From assembly GCA_018907035.1 (NCBI GenBank), contig JACCIC010000004.1:5470001-5534000 (forward strand): 64,000 nt of DNA, given 5' to 3'. The translations under genes were made by a program, and so were the position numbers. Source of the stretch: Sycobia sp. Sy_11 (taxonomy: Eukaryota > Arthropoda > Insecta > Hymenoptera > Epichrysomallidae). The notes beneath the pieces are model-generated. The model did not search any database and was not told the origin of the DNA. It saw only the letters and a list, made by a program, of their open reading frames with translations. Every line of letters begins with the position of its first letter. The first letter of the stretch is position 1. Shown piece by piece: positions 9,228-21,827 of the stretch.

Positions 9228-12147
9228 TTATTATTATTATTATTGTTATTATTATTATTATTAATATATAAAATCTTAGAATCTAGTTAGAAAAGTTCAA
9301 TAATCACTGTACAATGGACATTCAAGTAATTTAGATAAAAAATTTGAAATTTATTGAACACGTATAACTTGTCAATATAAATTAAATATAAATATCAGTT
9401 AGATATAAATATCTATTTATTAATACAACAAATACGATATAAATTACCATAAATGGCTTTTGAGATATGTTTTACTTAAGATAAATTAGATTAACATAAA
9501 TTTACTTAACATGAATTGCAGCGGATGATCGGTCGTTTATTGGTGGGCTCCACAGTTACAGGCCAAAAGTGTTCCCTTGGTGTGAAATGTTTTATTGCGG
9601 CATAGGCTGTTGGTCGTCTACATTACTGTAGTCTTTGCAATATCGTGAAATTCAACGAATAATAACGAGTAAAATTTTTTACCGCCCTGAGGTTTATCGG
9701 TCGATATCAAAGTTAATATACAGGATCGAACTCAGAAATAAGCTCTAACAGAATTTCCATGATTGTTACAGTTGTACGAAAAACCTAAACTTCCGCTGTC
9801 ATAACAGGTATCAAGACTGTAATCCCATTTCTTTGCTATGTATTTTCAGGATGATACAGTCATTTTTACTATTCTCACGATAGGAAATCAGTCCATCGTT
9901 TCGATTCCTTTGCGAAAATCCATTTTTTATAAAATCATTGCCTTGATCATTTATAAATATAGTTTACATTGAAAACAAAAAGTCCACCAAAAAGAAAATG
10001 CAGACTACGTTTTCAAGAAAAACAGGATAGGTTTTTATATTAAAATTTTTAATCGGCCGATTCAAAACAAAAAAAAACATTTCGACGTCAGAGTCAATAT
10101 TATGACTGTTATATTTGCGAGACCTATATACTTATGTCAAAGCCATAACTTGAAAAACAAGAAAGTCAGGATGGTTTTTTTGTCGAAACATCTCCGTTGG
10201 AGTTGCTGCCGCAGCCAATGCTGGTACTGCTGCTGATATTGATATAATTTATTATCTGTCTTCTACATTTTTAATGGTTAAAATTTTATTCTTGAGGGGG
10301 AAGGCAGGAGATTATGTAAAGATACTTACAAGTTTTTTTGTTTATTATAGAACTGCATTGGCATCGTCTTAAGCTGTTTTGTAATTTTTATATTGCGGTT
10401 TTCTTTATTTTAAAATGACTCTGGGATGGATGCTTCTGAATTCGATAAAAAATCAATGGATTGGAGAATGAACATTGATTCGTCCGATAATGTCAAAACT
10501 ATTTGAGATAATCGAGAATATTACTGTTCACTACCTACTGGTCGGCCTAAATCGGAATTAATTTCTAAATCAGTAAAATAAAAATTATATTATAGCATAA
10601 GCGTTACGAATGAAAAATTTCCTAATTAAAAAATATTGATTACGATCATGTTTATGGCCATAAGATTAAAATTCAGTACAATCTATAGAGAATTGTTTGA
10701 ATGGATGCAAAGTATTAGATAGTAAATCGCAGTAATGATTGATAAAGACACATTCTTCTAGGTCAAAGAAAGAACGTCAGTTAAAGTAATGTATTCCTTA
10801 TTAATACTTGAATATTCTTAGTTTGAGTAAATATTCCACGAAAATACGGGTTGCACCCATCTGTCATCTTGTCAGCCGAACGTAGTTTATTGCCTACGCT
10901 GATTTGGTGTCGCCGTAACTACGGCACCGCTTAAAAGTATATTACAAGAATAATTTATCGATTGACGTATAGAAGATTATATTGAATTAAAAAATTTATA
11001 GCCTATGCCCTTGCGAATATAATAGAAAATCTATGTTTCTAATTACATAGAAATTGATGTATCTGCTTTTGCGTGATGATATGTGACAATACACGAAACC
11101 ATCTCACATTATATAATACTATGAAGTGCCATACACATTATGATATATATGTCGAAGGCATGAAGCCATATTTTTGTTTAAATTAAATTAAATCAAATTT
11201 TAAATTATAATTATCTTTGGCGACAATTTGGGATTGAATGCTGTGCGTGCTTTCGTAGACAATGCGAGTTCGATCAATAATTATAATTCTGTATCAAAGA
11301 AAACGAGGAAGAAGTAGATTAATTAAGAACACCCGGCAATTAATTTATTGATTAACTTCAATTATAACTAAAAACAAATTGAAAACAAAGAAATATCCAT
11401 CTTTTATCAATTGTAAATAATTTTCACATAGTTGTTAATATGCGTGTTAAGTATGAATCCACGATGATTTAGGCACATATATACTATCCGCTCTATTTTG
11501 TATAAATTTTTTTGGCAGAATAGTTCTTTACACTTGAATATATTAAAACACATAGTTTTGTACATTCAATTTGCTTATTGGCATCAAATCAACGAGGATG
11601 TTGATTGTCTTAGAAATTTTTCAGAACCCAAATATTGTATCTCTAGGATCGATGCAAATTATTTCTATGCCTCTAGTAGCGAGCCTTTTTCCTTTTAATT
11701 GTGAAGCGTATTTGCAATATTAGCGCAATATCTAGTACAGTTACAAAAAAAAAAAAATATTAAATTTAAGACAGATTTTTTCCATGTGAATCTTCAATGA
11801 AAATGCAATTTAAAATACATTGTACATTTTATTTAATAAAACTTCCGCAAATTTCAATATTTTGTCTATAAAATAATTATGTACAGAATAATCAAATTTC
11901 ATGTATAGCGTATTAAATTTCATGCACATTTCATAAACTCTACATAAGGTTTTTTTATTGTCCACCGATGGAGAGATATCTGTTTTTCTAGTCAAGTCCC
12001 ATGAGTTACTAAGAATGACGTTAGTTAGTATATAAGGCACCTATTAGTATAGTAAAACAAATTATTATAACAATACAGTATATTCATGATGAAATTTTTT
12101 TTTAATTTATGGAATGAAATAACCATTGTTTACGTGAAATTTCACGT
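8906..12147. other. AT-rich non-coding stretch
   Basis: About 3.2 kb without supported exons. It includes a (TTC)n(TTA)n triplet repeat at about 9175-9264. Open frames near 11498-11698 and 11810-12040 are short, AT-rich and unsupported. Confidence 0.6.
9175..9264. repeat. (TTC)n(TTA)n triplet repeat
   Basis: TTC units pass into TTA units with a few interruptions. The TTC part is a polypyrimidine tract of about 50 bp. Confidence 0.9.
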
Positions 12148-12341
12148 ACATGTACGGAAAGCTACCTTCATAAACGTACAGGAAGCGAGATTTATTGAAA
12201 ACTGAAAATTCAAGTACATGTGTATGAAAAAAATTCAATACTTTTAAATTGAATGCAAGGCGAGTGATTTTTCAATTAAAGAATTTAATGAATTTCGATT
12301 TACGTTTGCTTTACGTTTATGAAAGTAGCTTGCGGTACACT
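12148..12341. mobile_element. Short inverted-repeat (MITE-like) element
   Basis: The left arm (GTACGGAAAGCTACCTTCAT then AAACGTACAGGAAGCG) pairs imperfectly with the right arm read in reverse complement (GTACCGCAAGCTACTTTCAT then AAACGTAAAGCAAACG). The arms are about 50 bp with an AT-rich centre. No coding sequence. The boundaries are approximate. Confidence 0.5.
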
Positions 12342-12944
12342 TGTTCATTAAATTTAATAAACTTTCTTAATAGTGTAACATAAAGGAAACCAGGTCTAAG
12401 CAACAGATCTTGAGTAGAAATCCTTTAGGTAGCAAGTTGCTCATTAAAGACGTGATTACAGGTCCGGCCAAAAAGAAACAGTAATGAACGCATGAAAAAT
12501 AACAGAATCTTTTAACAGCATTACCAGTGTATCTAAAACCACAGGATATATAAGGGTATCGTAAAGTCCTTTAACCATTACATAACAATTTTACCGAATA
12601 CTATCTATAAAATATATAAGTATACGAATTAGATTATTCCACATAATAATCTCACTTCTCCATATATATATATATTATATACTCATATAAGCCATTCAGT
12701 TGTAAGCCAAAAGCTACGTTATATATACGTCTGATCGCTCGGTCGTTTATATGCCAGGGTGGCGTATATCCCATCTATATATAGGCAGGATGAGCCCCCG
12801 ACCAATCAATATATCTGAATCCATCCGCGTGATCGACCGGCTCAGCTCTATATATATAGATATATACGATTCGCCAGCGCTGGGTAGCGCTGTTGCCATC
12901 ACGCACGCGCGGCTCGGCACGATGCACGAGACTTTTCACTCGGT

Positions 12945-12947
<3 letters not shown>

Positions 12948-13001
<54 letters not shown>
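12948..13001. repeat. (TA)n microsatellite
   Basis: About 27 TA units. The sequence to the left (12720-12947) is moderately GC-rich with no exon I can support. 12342-12720 is AT-rich with nothing recognised. Confidence 0.95.
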
Positions 13002-13005
<4 letters not shown>

Positions 13006-13999
13006 GTCAGTCATTGATAAAAGCGAGACGTCGACAAATTGAGTGAAGAAAAACGTTCCGCGTTAATCACCTCGCAACGCTGACCTCTGAAAAGTCGTAT
13101 CGCGGCGTTTTATAATGAGAAAAAAACGAGAAAAAAAAATCTCATATCGTGCACTTCTAAAGCGAGTCGTATTTATAATAAACTGTCCTCTGTCTGTATT
13201 TTGAAATTATATTGAATTCTAAAAAGTCCCCTATTTCAATATTATAATTCTGTAAAAAATAGTGTTTTAATAACAACTAATGATAAAAACATGAAACTTT
13301 ATTATAAGTATAGTTATAAATTTCCATCCCAATGAAGCTCCTACGTTTTTTATCTCATAATTGAAATAATGACACACATATACTGAAAAAATTTACGTTA
13401 CGAAGTAACTATCTTGTTGTTAGGCAGTAAACAAGTAAAGTCTTAATGACAATGAATATCTACAGTTTATACAAACACTTAATTTATATACAGTTTATAC
13501 AAACACTTAATTTATAAATAATCTGTTCTTTTCGATGTGCTGGCAACAATGGAAGAAAATATTCTCGACAATAGACATTTATTTTTTAAGGTTCACGAAC
13601 TCAAAACTGTTCTCAAACGAACAAAAACGAACTCAACGTATATATTCTCTCCAAAAACACATACTTTTGTAAATATTAATATGTATAATATTCCCTACGA
13701 TATTAAACACACTATTTAAAAATATAACACTATATATATTTTAAGTAGACTTATAGATATTTAATCGACTTTTTGTACAGAATTAAAAACTGGTTAGAAG
13801 TGCACGAAATGTGACGTATACGAAATTTTTTTTGGTTCTTCGGAAGTCGGACATAGAAACTTCGCAGAGACTTGGTTAAACCAATAATATATCATATTTT
13901 TTATATAATATACAAAATCGATGCACTTTGCGCACACTATATACATAGACATATATAGATATATATGTACTGCAGCCGTAACGACACCTCCTCGCGCGA
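13002..13999. other. AT-rich non-coding stretch
   Basis: No exons recognised. A 28-bp direct tandem duplication with ACAGTTTATACAAACACTTA starts at about 13462 and 13490. Confidence 0.55.
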
Positions 14000-14110
14000 A
14001 TCCTGAGCCGTCGCTGGCGCGCGCTACACAGAAAGAGAGGGAGGGAGAGAGCGCGCCCCGTCGCTAGCTCCGGTCCCATATAATAATGATCACGGGATTC
14101 GCGCGAGGGA

Positions 14111-14157
<47 letters not shown>

Positions 14158-14884
14158 ATAAGAAATCGCTGCGCGAGTCGCGCGCTGCTCGGCACCGTGG
14201 CAGAGGTAGGGGGGGGGGCGTCGGCGCCACCGCTTCCTACGTACAGCAGCATACGCGCCGGAGATTTTTCTAACCCGCGCCTATGTAATACGTACAGATT
14301 ATATGTATATATGTGCGCGCGTTTTTTACCTATATAGGTATGGTTAGTACATAGGTATGCGAGCGCTCGCTTTAGCCGGGAAGGGAAACGAGGTGCGGCG
14401 CGCCCCGCTCCCGCGCGCTCCGGGCCGCCGCGCCGCGGAGCCGTGCGCGCTTATACCGACTGGCGGCGGGAAGGGGCGCCGGCGGCGGCGACGGCGGCTG
14501 CGGCTGCCTTGGTGGTGGGGCAGAGGCGAAGAGGCGCGGCCGATGGGCTCCGCCCGGGTTCGAGGTGTACCCGCCCACGTTCTCCCCCGGTCCGCGGCAC
14601 GCCCATCGTCTGTTCGGCCCGCAGCATCCGCGACTTCCCCTCGTACGGCGCGGCGGCGCGAAAAGTAACACACGCGCACACGCACAGGCGCACACGTTTC
14701 TATGATATATCACATAGGGTTTTTGCCGGTGGACTGAAGTTTGCCGAAGGGAAAAAGGGGGGAAGGAGGGTGGGGGAGGCAGACGCGGACGAGGACGCGA
14801 GCCGGTGCGGCGCGAACGAGAGGCCGGAATATCCCACTGACCGAGACAGGGAGTAGCGATTTTCCCGGAGATCCATTGACGTCG
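14000..14884. other. Large GC-rich CpG island
   Basis: Very GC-rich (14390-14640 in particular) with many CpGs, a (GT)n tract at about 14114-14149, and a (TA)n tract directly at the right edge. All six frames are partly open, and none shows a domain or a matched pair of splice sites. A promoter or enhancer is a plausible reading, but there is no recognisable transcript. Confidence 0.5.
14114..14149. repeat. (GT)n microsatellite
   Basis: About 18 GT units, followed by a few TA units. Confidence 0.95.

Positions 14885-14942
<58 letters not shown>
14885..14942. repeat. (TA)n microsatellite
   Basis: About 29 TA units directly adjoining the GC island. Confidence 0.95.
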
Positions 14943-14946
<4 letters not shown>

Positions 14947-16141
14947 TAACGTGTAGGTATACGCGGAGTACGTACATGTGGATAAAAAGTGAGCTTTGCA
15001 GTATTATACAGGGATCCTGTATAATAAAGTACCATAGAGGTGGTCGGCGGATATATGCTGCATACCGGGAGCTAATCGCTACACGAGAGTATAATTTATT
15101 ATTCTATGCAGCTTGAAGAGTATTGAAAATTATCTTTCTTATATATTTCGGAGACTGTGAGAAAACGAGCTCTTAAATCTGTCCAACACGTTTTTGTTAT
15201 GTATGTATATATATATATATATAATAGCATCGGACACGCCAAAGTCTTTGCAGGAGAAGTTTATTCACCTTATCTCTATAAAATTTTATATATTGACCTA
15301 CTATAATGTAATGTTAACAATTAATCTATGACTATCTATTTATACAGATTTTACAATTATTTTATCGAAATATTTTGATATCCAATTAATACAATTCAAA
15401 GTAGATCTATAGTCTACTCTATAAAAGACTCGTTCAAATTCGGATTTGAAAGGAAAATATTTAATGAAAACCCTTTTGAATTATTTGAATTACTTTATCG
15501 CCTTGATGAAAGTTTATTGAAATTGAATAAATGTGTATATCTACTTCATTTAAGTTCATTTTCATAGTTTTTTTTTCGATATTAAAGGTGCTTTCAGGTT
15601 AAACATACATACACATAAACACACGTGCGTGCGTATAGTATAGTAACACGTTTCTTATACGTAAATTATATATCACTACATGAGTCCAGGTTGTGTTAAA
15701 AAAAAATTTTCTTCTAACACACATCATCAAATCGGCCTCTACTCCTCTACATTAAACAAAATACTCGATTGAATGATATTTTATTGTTTTACCCGGCTCA
15801 CAATGTCGGCGAATTCATTCGGCTCCACCGCCAGAAGACTCCCCGTATTCGATACATATTCTATATACATACAATATGTATATGTGAATATGTACATTGC
15901 GCCCGCGCGCGCGCGCGCGCATGTGTGTGTGTCGCTTTCTCCGATCACTACAATCGAGGGCCTCATATAGCCCTCTCCGGTTTTTAGCGCTTACGCCCAG
16001 TAGTAACGGTAAGTAGGTATAGGACATGGTATGTATATATGGTGGTATACATAAACAGCAACAGCAATGGAACGACCTTTAAAGGCCAAGTGTCCCTTGA
16101 ACAAACAAATGGAGCGTACACACCAGTCGTTCGCGTACTCT

Positions 16142-16144
<3 letters not shown>
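14943..16144. other. Non-coding stretch
   Basis: AT-rich with a small GC/CG-alternating tract at about 15900-15931 (CGCGCG then TGTGTG). No supported gene. Confidence 0.55.

Positions 16145-16182
<38 letters not shown>
16145..16182. repeat. (TA)n microsatellite
   Basis: About 19 TA units just outside the foldback Penelope-derived element. Confidence 0.95.
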
Positions 16183-16185
<3 letters not shown>

Positions 16186-16194
16186 ATCATCCCT

Positions 16195-17191
16195 ATTAAT
16201 AAATATTTTTTTATTGGTCTTACAGTCCAATCAATTCAATCCAAAAATAAAATAAAAATAAAAATAAACATAAAAATAAAAAATAAAAATAAAAAATAAG
16301 AAAATAAAAAATAAAAATAAAAAAAAAATAAAATAAAAATAAAATAAAAATTAAAAATAAAAATTAAATTAAAAATTAAATTAAAATTATAATGACAGTC
16401 AGACTGTCCTTGTTTACATTCACCCTCCGTAGACTAATCTGAAAATAAAATATTAGCTGAAAAAATTCTTTGGTAGTAAAGTGCAGTCTGACTGTCCCCA
16501 ACACCCTTACCTAATTGAAGACTTGTCCAACGTTGCGAGCTCGCTACGGCTCCTCATCAGGGACTAATCTAAACCTTATATTCTAATCTATATATACCCA
16601 TTCCCACCACCAAATTTCGTAAATTAAATATAAATTCCCCCTCTACACAAATTGTCCAAAACCAATCAATTTAATAAGGAATGATAAACACTGTCCAATC
16701 TACCAGACTCTAACATTAAATTCACATTATTTCGATTCCTGGAAATGTGAATACTTTCAAGACTCTCCCGTTTATACTTATTATTAGTACCATGTTCCAA
16801 AATATCCAAATTCACAAAATCAAAAGAATGTAAAAACTTTAAACATTGCTCTTTTAAACCGGAAGTAATATGTGAGATACGTAAACTATATTTATGCTCA
16901 TAAATTCTCTTTTTTATAGTCAAGTGCAGTCTGACTGTCCCCAACACCCTTACCTAATTGAAGACTTGTCCAACGTAACATAACGTAACATAACGTCCAT
17001 ACTAACAAAGAATTTTTTCAGCTAATATTTTATTTTCAGATTAGTCTACGGCGGTGAATGTAAACAAGGACAGTCTGACTGTCATTATAATTTTAATTTA
17101 ATTTTTAATTTAATTTTTATTTTTAATTTTTATTTTATTTTTATTTTATTTTATTTTTTTTTATTTTTTTTATTTTTATTTTTATTTTTTA

Positions 17192-17222
<31 letters not shown>

Positions 17223-17320
17223 TTTGGATTGAATTGATTGGACTGTAAGACCAATAAAAAAATATTTATTAATTTGTATATGGGCAGTCGACAAAAGTAC
17301 AATTCAATTGTTTTAATTAT
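16195..17320 (-). mobile_element. Foldback composite derived from a Penelope-like element
   Basis: The outer arms (about 16195-16480 and 16990-17273) are inverted copies of each other over some 280 bp. Each begins at the outside with ATTAATAAATATTTT, TTATTGGTCTTACAGTCC and an A/T-rich simple stretch, then GACAGTCAGACTGTCCTTG. Inside them are direct repeats of about 54 bp (about 16481-16535 and 16923-16976, with CAGTCTGACTGTCCCCAACA). The centre, on the minus strand at 16670-16925, encodes a piece homologous to the end of the GIY-YIG domain of the element at 25.6 kb (K-K-R-I-Y-E-H-K, H-S-F-D-F-V-N). An 11-bp direct repeat TAATCATCCCT at 16184-16194 and 17321-17331 looks like a target-site duplication. 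Confidence 0.7.
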
Positions 17321-17399
17321 TAATCATCCCTTCTTGTCATTATATGTTCGGGCGTTTCCATTAAAGTCCACTACACACTTCATGCTGACGTTCTTCTTG

Positions 17400-17400
<1 letters not shown>

Positions 17401-17453
<53 letters not shown>
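17401..17453. repeat. (TA)n microsatellite
   Basis: About 26 TA units. Confidence 0.95.
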
Positions 17454-17454
<1 letters not shown>

Positions 17455-18034
17455 TGCTATATGCATACTTGTATATGCTATATTGTTATAATATATATGC
17501 TTAGTATATGCTATAATATTCATACCCTGATCTGGATCGAAGCGGCGCGTTTTTTATACGGACAGTTCATAATTTATCATTGTGACTTGTATATATAACT
17601 ATATAGGTATTGGATTTGGAGCAGTTAAGACGATCTTAAAATCCATATTGAGTAGCCCCCCCTATAATGAGTGTTAGGCATTAATTTGTTAATATATACA
17701 ATATTATACAGAGATGATATATATGTTATATTTATTATATACTTCATATAAATACATGTATAGAATTCTTTGATTGTATTAATAATCCAAAAAGCGAACC
17801 GACGGTGAACATTTATATCGAATAACTCAAACATTAAGATGCTCAATTATTTTTGTTATTTTTAGAAGATTGGGGTGAAATTTGCGACATTTGAACATTT
17901 GTATGGGGATATAATAATCCAGATGTTACATATATATCTCGGCTGCCAAAAAAAAATATTATTCTACACGGCTTATGCTTCAATTTAGCATTGGAACATA
18001 TAATAATAATAATGAAAAGATAGAAAAAATTTAT

Positions 18035-18081
<47 letters not shown>

Positions 18082-18082
18082 A

Positions 18083-18118
<36 letters not shown>

Positions 18119-19849
18119 ACAAAGAACAATTGCTCAATGCAGCAAAGGACATATTTTTCGGGCGACAAATGGAGAAATCATTCGATGCCAAATCAAGGCT
18201 GCACGGCTGGATGAACCATAATGCAATCCGATGTTCTGGCCGCAGTCAAGTATATCTAAGTCTAAGTGGTTGTTGTACCCGATGTATGAAAAGCTCACAA
18301 AGATTCTTCATTGAAACATTTCTTTTGTCCTATTTCACGAAATTATTATATCATTAGAAATTATTAGAATTCGCTATTTTATACAATGTTCTATCATGGC
18401 ACATCGCCGTAGATATGTCCATCAGTAAAATTCCGAAGAAATAGAAGATTGTTTCGTTGTTGCTTAAAAAGTGTGAATCGCACAAAAATCACTTTTACCG
18501 ACGTTTTTCAACAGTTTTCAAAGTTACGAACGTAGCATTTTATGCAGTTTTATGTTACTGATACTCGTTCGTTAAACGATAATATCTCGCGCTTGAAATT
18601 CGTGCAGAGAATCAAATCATTTTTCAACTAAACCGATTTTGGACTGTCGCGTGGTGAAGTTCTATACGAACATATCCTCAAACTAGACGTAACACGATAG
18701 ACACTATTTCTTCCTTTAGATAATCCACATCGAAAATCATAAAAAATTCTGCGACAAGAAAAAGTCCTACGATCATTCGCGTTTTTTCCGCCGAGCGAGA
18801 ATTGTCGCGTGTCTGATGCAAATAACGTGAGTTCTGCCGAAATGACAAAATATAGTTTTTGAACGGTAGGTGGTGCAGTTAACAAGATCCAAGTTCTGAT
18901 TGGAAATTTGAAATCGCACCAACGATCGAAATACAAATAGCAATATTATTTCATCATTATAGCTATAAAGGTGGATTCAATTAATCTAAATATTCTTGGC
19001 ATTTAGATTTCAATTTTGGATATATGTATGTAACTGGATATGCATTTGCAAGATTTTCAATGAATTGGAGCATCTTTGGTCGATGCTCGACTGCCCGAAA
19101 ATTTGATATTCGTATTGACCAGTTTTCGGATACCTACATGTCTAAATGAGAGCACGGTCTCGTGCTATTTGTTTATGCTAGTTAAAAATACCGAATAAAA
19201 TCCTAGTTATATGAGATTAATTCATAAATATATTAGTGAATATATATAGAAGGTACTTTTACTAGTTATTGGTCATTTGGTTTATTTATTTATTTTTTTA
19301 AGTTAAAATGTTCTCGTTCATTTTAAGACACTATACCTAGTAATCAGAATTCAGATGGTCCACTTTATTTTTCAGTTCCATCAGATTAGTCCAGTTACGT
19401 TTAGGATTTTTTTCGGCAATTTTGGATTTATATCTCCTCGGGATACGTAAAGCGGTAAGGTAACGATACTTTATTATACGACTTTATCCTTTTACCTTTT
19501 CGGACGTTTCCCACTGCACGAATCTCGTCGATTAAGTGCGAATAAAATCCGTTATACTCTTCAACTCCAACTCTCGGGCTTTCTTGGCGACTACACGCGT
19601 CAGAAATCATTTTTATCTCGGGCCGTCGGGAAGAGGGAAAGAAGAAAATAACGTACAAGTTTATACGTACGAACACGTACATATATATTGAGCAACGGAA
19701 TCTAAGAAGAAAGCGAGCGAGCGCGAATGAAATTGACAGTAGTACGTAAGTACGGCGAGGAGCAAAGCTTGAGAGACCGTTATATATATGTATATATATA
19801 ATAAAAATCTCCTGGCCTTTGACATTGCGCGCGCTCGCGCTATATTGCC
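17454..19849. other. AT-rich non-coding stretch
   Basis: It contains an interrupted TA-rich tract at about 18029-18115. Open frames at 18067-18357 (+) and 18628-18936 (-) are the longest, but they have no domains and no splice support. I leave them unannotated. Confidence 0.5.
18029..18115. repeat. Interrupted (TA)n tract
   Basis: TA units broken by AAATA and TGTA interruptions. Confidence 0.9.
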
Positions 19850-20287
19850 GATGCACAAAGCGGCACAAAGGCCCTCCGGGCCGTTCTCCAATCCCTCCCC
19901 TCCCCGTCCCGAATGCTCCTTCCTCCCTTTCGTTTCGTTTCCCGGTGCTCCGCGCGCGCGCTTATATAGTCTAACGAGCACTTAAGTACTGTACCCGACG
20001 GTTGACGGCTACAGATATATATATATATATATATACATATATATATGCGTGTATGTATATGTATACGTGCGATGGCGAGCTTAAAAATGTCATAAGACGG
20101 GCGCGGGCATTGTAGACCGCCGGGGCGCGCGCGCTGCCCACTCGACGGCCCGTTGGCGCGTACACGATGGCACATTGTTTAACGAACGAACGCGCGTACA
20201 CTACTGATGATGGGTTCGCTCTCCCTCTCCCTTTCTCTCTCTCTCTCTCCGACTGTATATACAACCTTGATCTCGCGCACCGATAGA

Positions 20288-20324
<37 letters not shown>

Positions 20325-20680
20325 CAGAGGAATGACTGACTGCGGTATAAATCAGGAGAAGCCTCGACGACGTGACGCTACGTTGCGGCGCGCAGCGGAT
20401 GCGTTCCCACACATGATGCGCGCGGCGCGGGTCCCGCGCGCGTTTTCCCTTCCGACAGACTGGACACCCGCGTGTCGGCGCGCGTGGTTCCTCTCTCGCG
20501 GGGGGTCCCCGCCGCCGTCGCACGGGGGGCCCCGGCGGATTATGGACGAGCGGGTGCGTCGCGCGGGAACGGGCCCGGGGGGCCTCGCGCCTCCTGCCCT
20601 GTTACCCCCCTCCCTCCCTCCACACTCACCCCTGCATCATCAACTCGCCCGCCCTCCTTATTCCACCTTGTCTCCGTTCT
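19850..20680. other. GC-rich CpG island
   Basis: CpG-rich in several blocks (19860-19970, 20095-20170, 20380-20590), with a (CT)n run at 20220-20250 facing a (GA)n run at 20283-20322. Long frames are open on both strands but are low-complexity (Arg/Pro/Ser rich). A regulatory island is the simplest reading. Confidence 0.5.
20220..20322. repeat. (CT)n ... (GA)n inverted simple repeats
   Basis: A CT-rich run and a GA run about 35 bp apart are complementary on one strand, so the DNA could form a hairpin or triplex structure. Confidence 0.85.
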
Positions 20681-20886
20681 TTTTCTGCTTTCTTTCTTTC
20701 TTTCTTTCTTTTTTTGTTGATTTTTCTTTTTTGACTTTCTCTCGCTCACTTGAAAGTTGACGGAGGTAATCGGAGCGGAACTTTCGCTCCGTCGCTCTTT
20801 TCCTATGCGTGTTGATACTTACAGACTGGGAAGACTTTTTCAGCTCTATTAATGATCACATATAGCGATACTGTAGAGGTATGTTT

Positions 20887-21345
20887 CCCAGTGCTGAAAT
20901 ATACTCGGCATATCCCTAGTTCGGGCTAGATCCTAGTCAGTATCACTGATGATTTTCTCATGTAGGTAATACTCGCCAGATCCGAGTTAGATTTCCCTAC
21001 GATCATCTAATAATCGTCATATATTAATTATTACTTTCTCGAATTTATTCAGATTTCCTTATCTTTTATTGATGTTAGAAAGAAATACGTGTTTTCACAA
21101 GTCAAAATTTTGCAAGTAGAAAACTTAAGGAAATTATCAGGCTTTCTATCTTGGATCTAGTCAGATTTCCTTAACCTCTCCCTATTTTGGAAAGAATAGC
21201 GTTTCTCTATGTGGAATCTGCCAAGTAGGAGAATTAAGGAAATGGTTAGGCTTTCTTTTTTTATTCTAGTTGGATTTCCTCAACTTTTTCTAATATTGGA
21301 AAGAACGATGTCTTTTCTAGTCAAGACCTTATGAGTACAAAAATT

Positions 21346-21396
<51 letters not shown>

Positions 21397-21480
21397 TACA
21401 CACACATACACACACATATATACATATATATTTTTTATAAATGAATATGTTTTTTATAAGTGTGTGTGTTTGTGCGTGTG

Positions 21481-21539
<59 letters not shown>

Positions 21540-21827
21540 CTACATAGATTTTATATATACATCCATACCCACACCCGCATATCTTTCCAATATGGGAAAA
21601 GAATTTAAAAAATTGATTTACTATATATGTTTTATCTTGTGTTTATAAAATTATTATACGATCTTAAGTGCTGTACGGTCATATGCAAAATATAGTATAC
21701 TAATAGCATATTGCATTAATTTTAGCATTCTAACTTGGTATATACCTCCCAAAATCTAAGCTCATAACATTTCATAAGGAAAACTAACCCGATACTAGTT
21801 AGATTAGAGAATGAATTTCTACATGGG
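20887..21827 (-). mobile_element. Inverted-repeat-ended non-autonomous element, copy C
   Basis: Same family as 2327-3433 and 6940-8275, in reverse orientation. The left end has TGAAATATACTCGGCATATC and the right end GAATGAATTTCTACATGGG. It keeps the segment lost from copy A and lacks the SINE-like insert of copies A and B. It contains two (TA)n tracts (21349-21391 and 21485-21533) separated by TG/CA-rich sequence. Confidence 0.7.
21349..21391. repeat. (TA)n microsatellite in copy C
   Basis: About 21 TA units. A second run of about 24 units is at 21485-21533, with a TG-rich stretch between them. Confidence 0.95.

Noticed and set aside
14344..14860. Several 80-137 codon frames on both strands
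   Set aside because: They arise from GC-rich sequence with few stops. The frames overlap one another, are Arg/Ala/Pro-rich and have no domain or splice support.
16666..16947. 93-codon minus-strand frame as a possible gene
   Set aside because: It matches the end of the GIY-YIG region of the Penelope-like remnant at 26.0-26.3 kb and lies within inverted-repeat arms, so it is a transposon fragment.
18067..18357. 96-codon plus-strand frame
   Set aside because: It begins in a TA repeat and the remainder shows no domain, no coding-like composition and no splice sites that fit.
18628..18936. 102-codon minus-strand frame
   Set aside because: No recognisable motif and ordinary composition. Kept as chance or an unknown repeat fragment.
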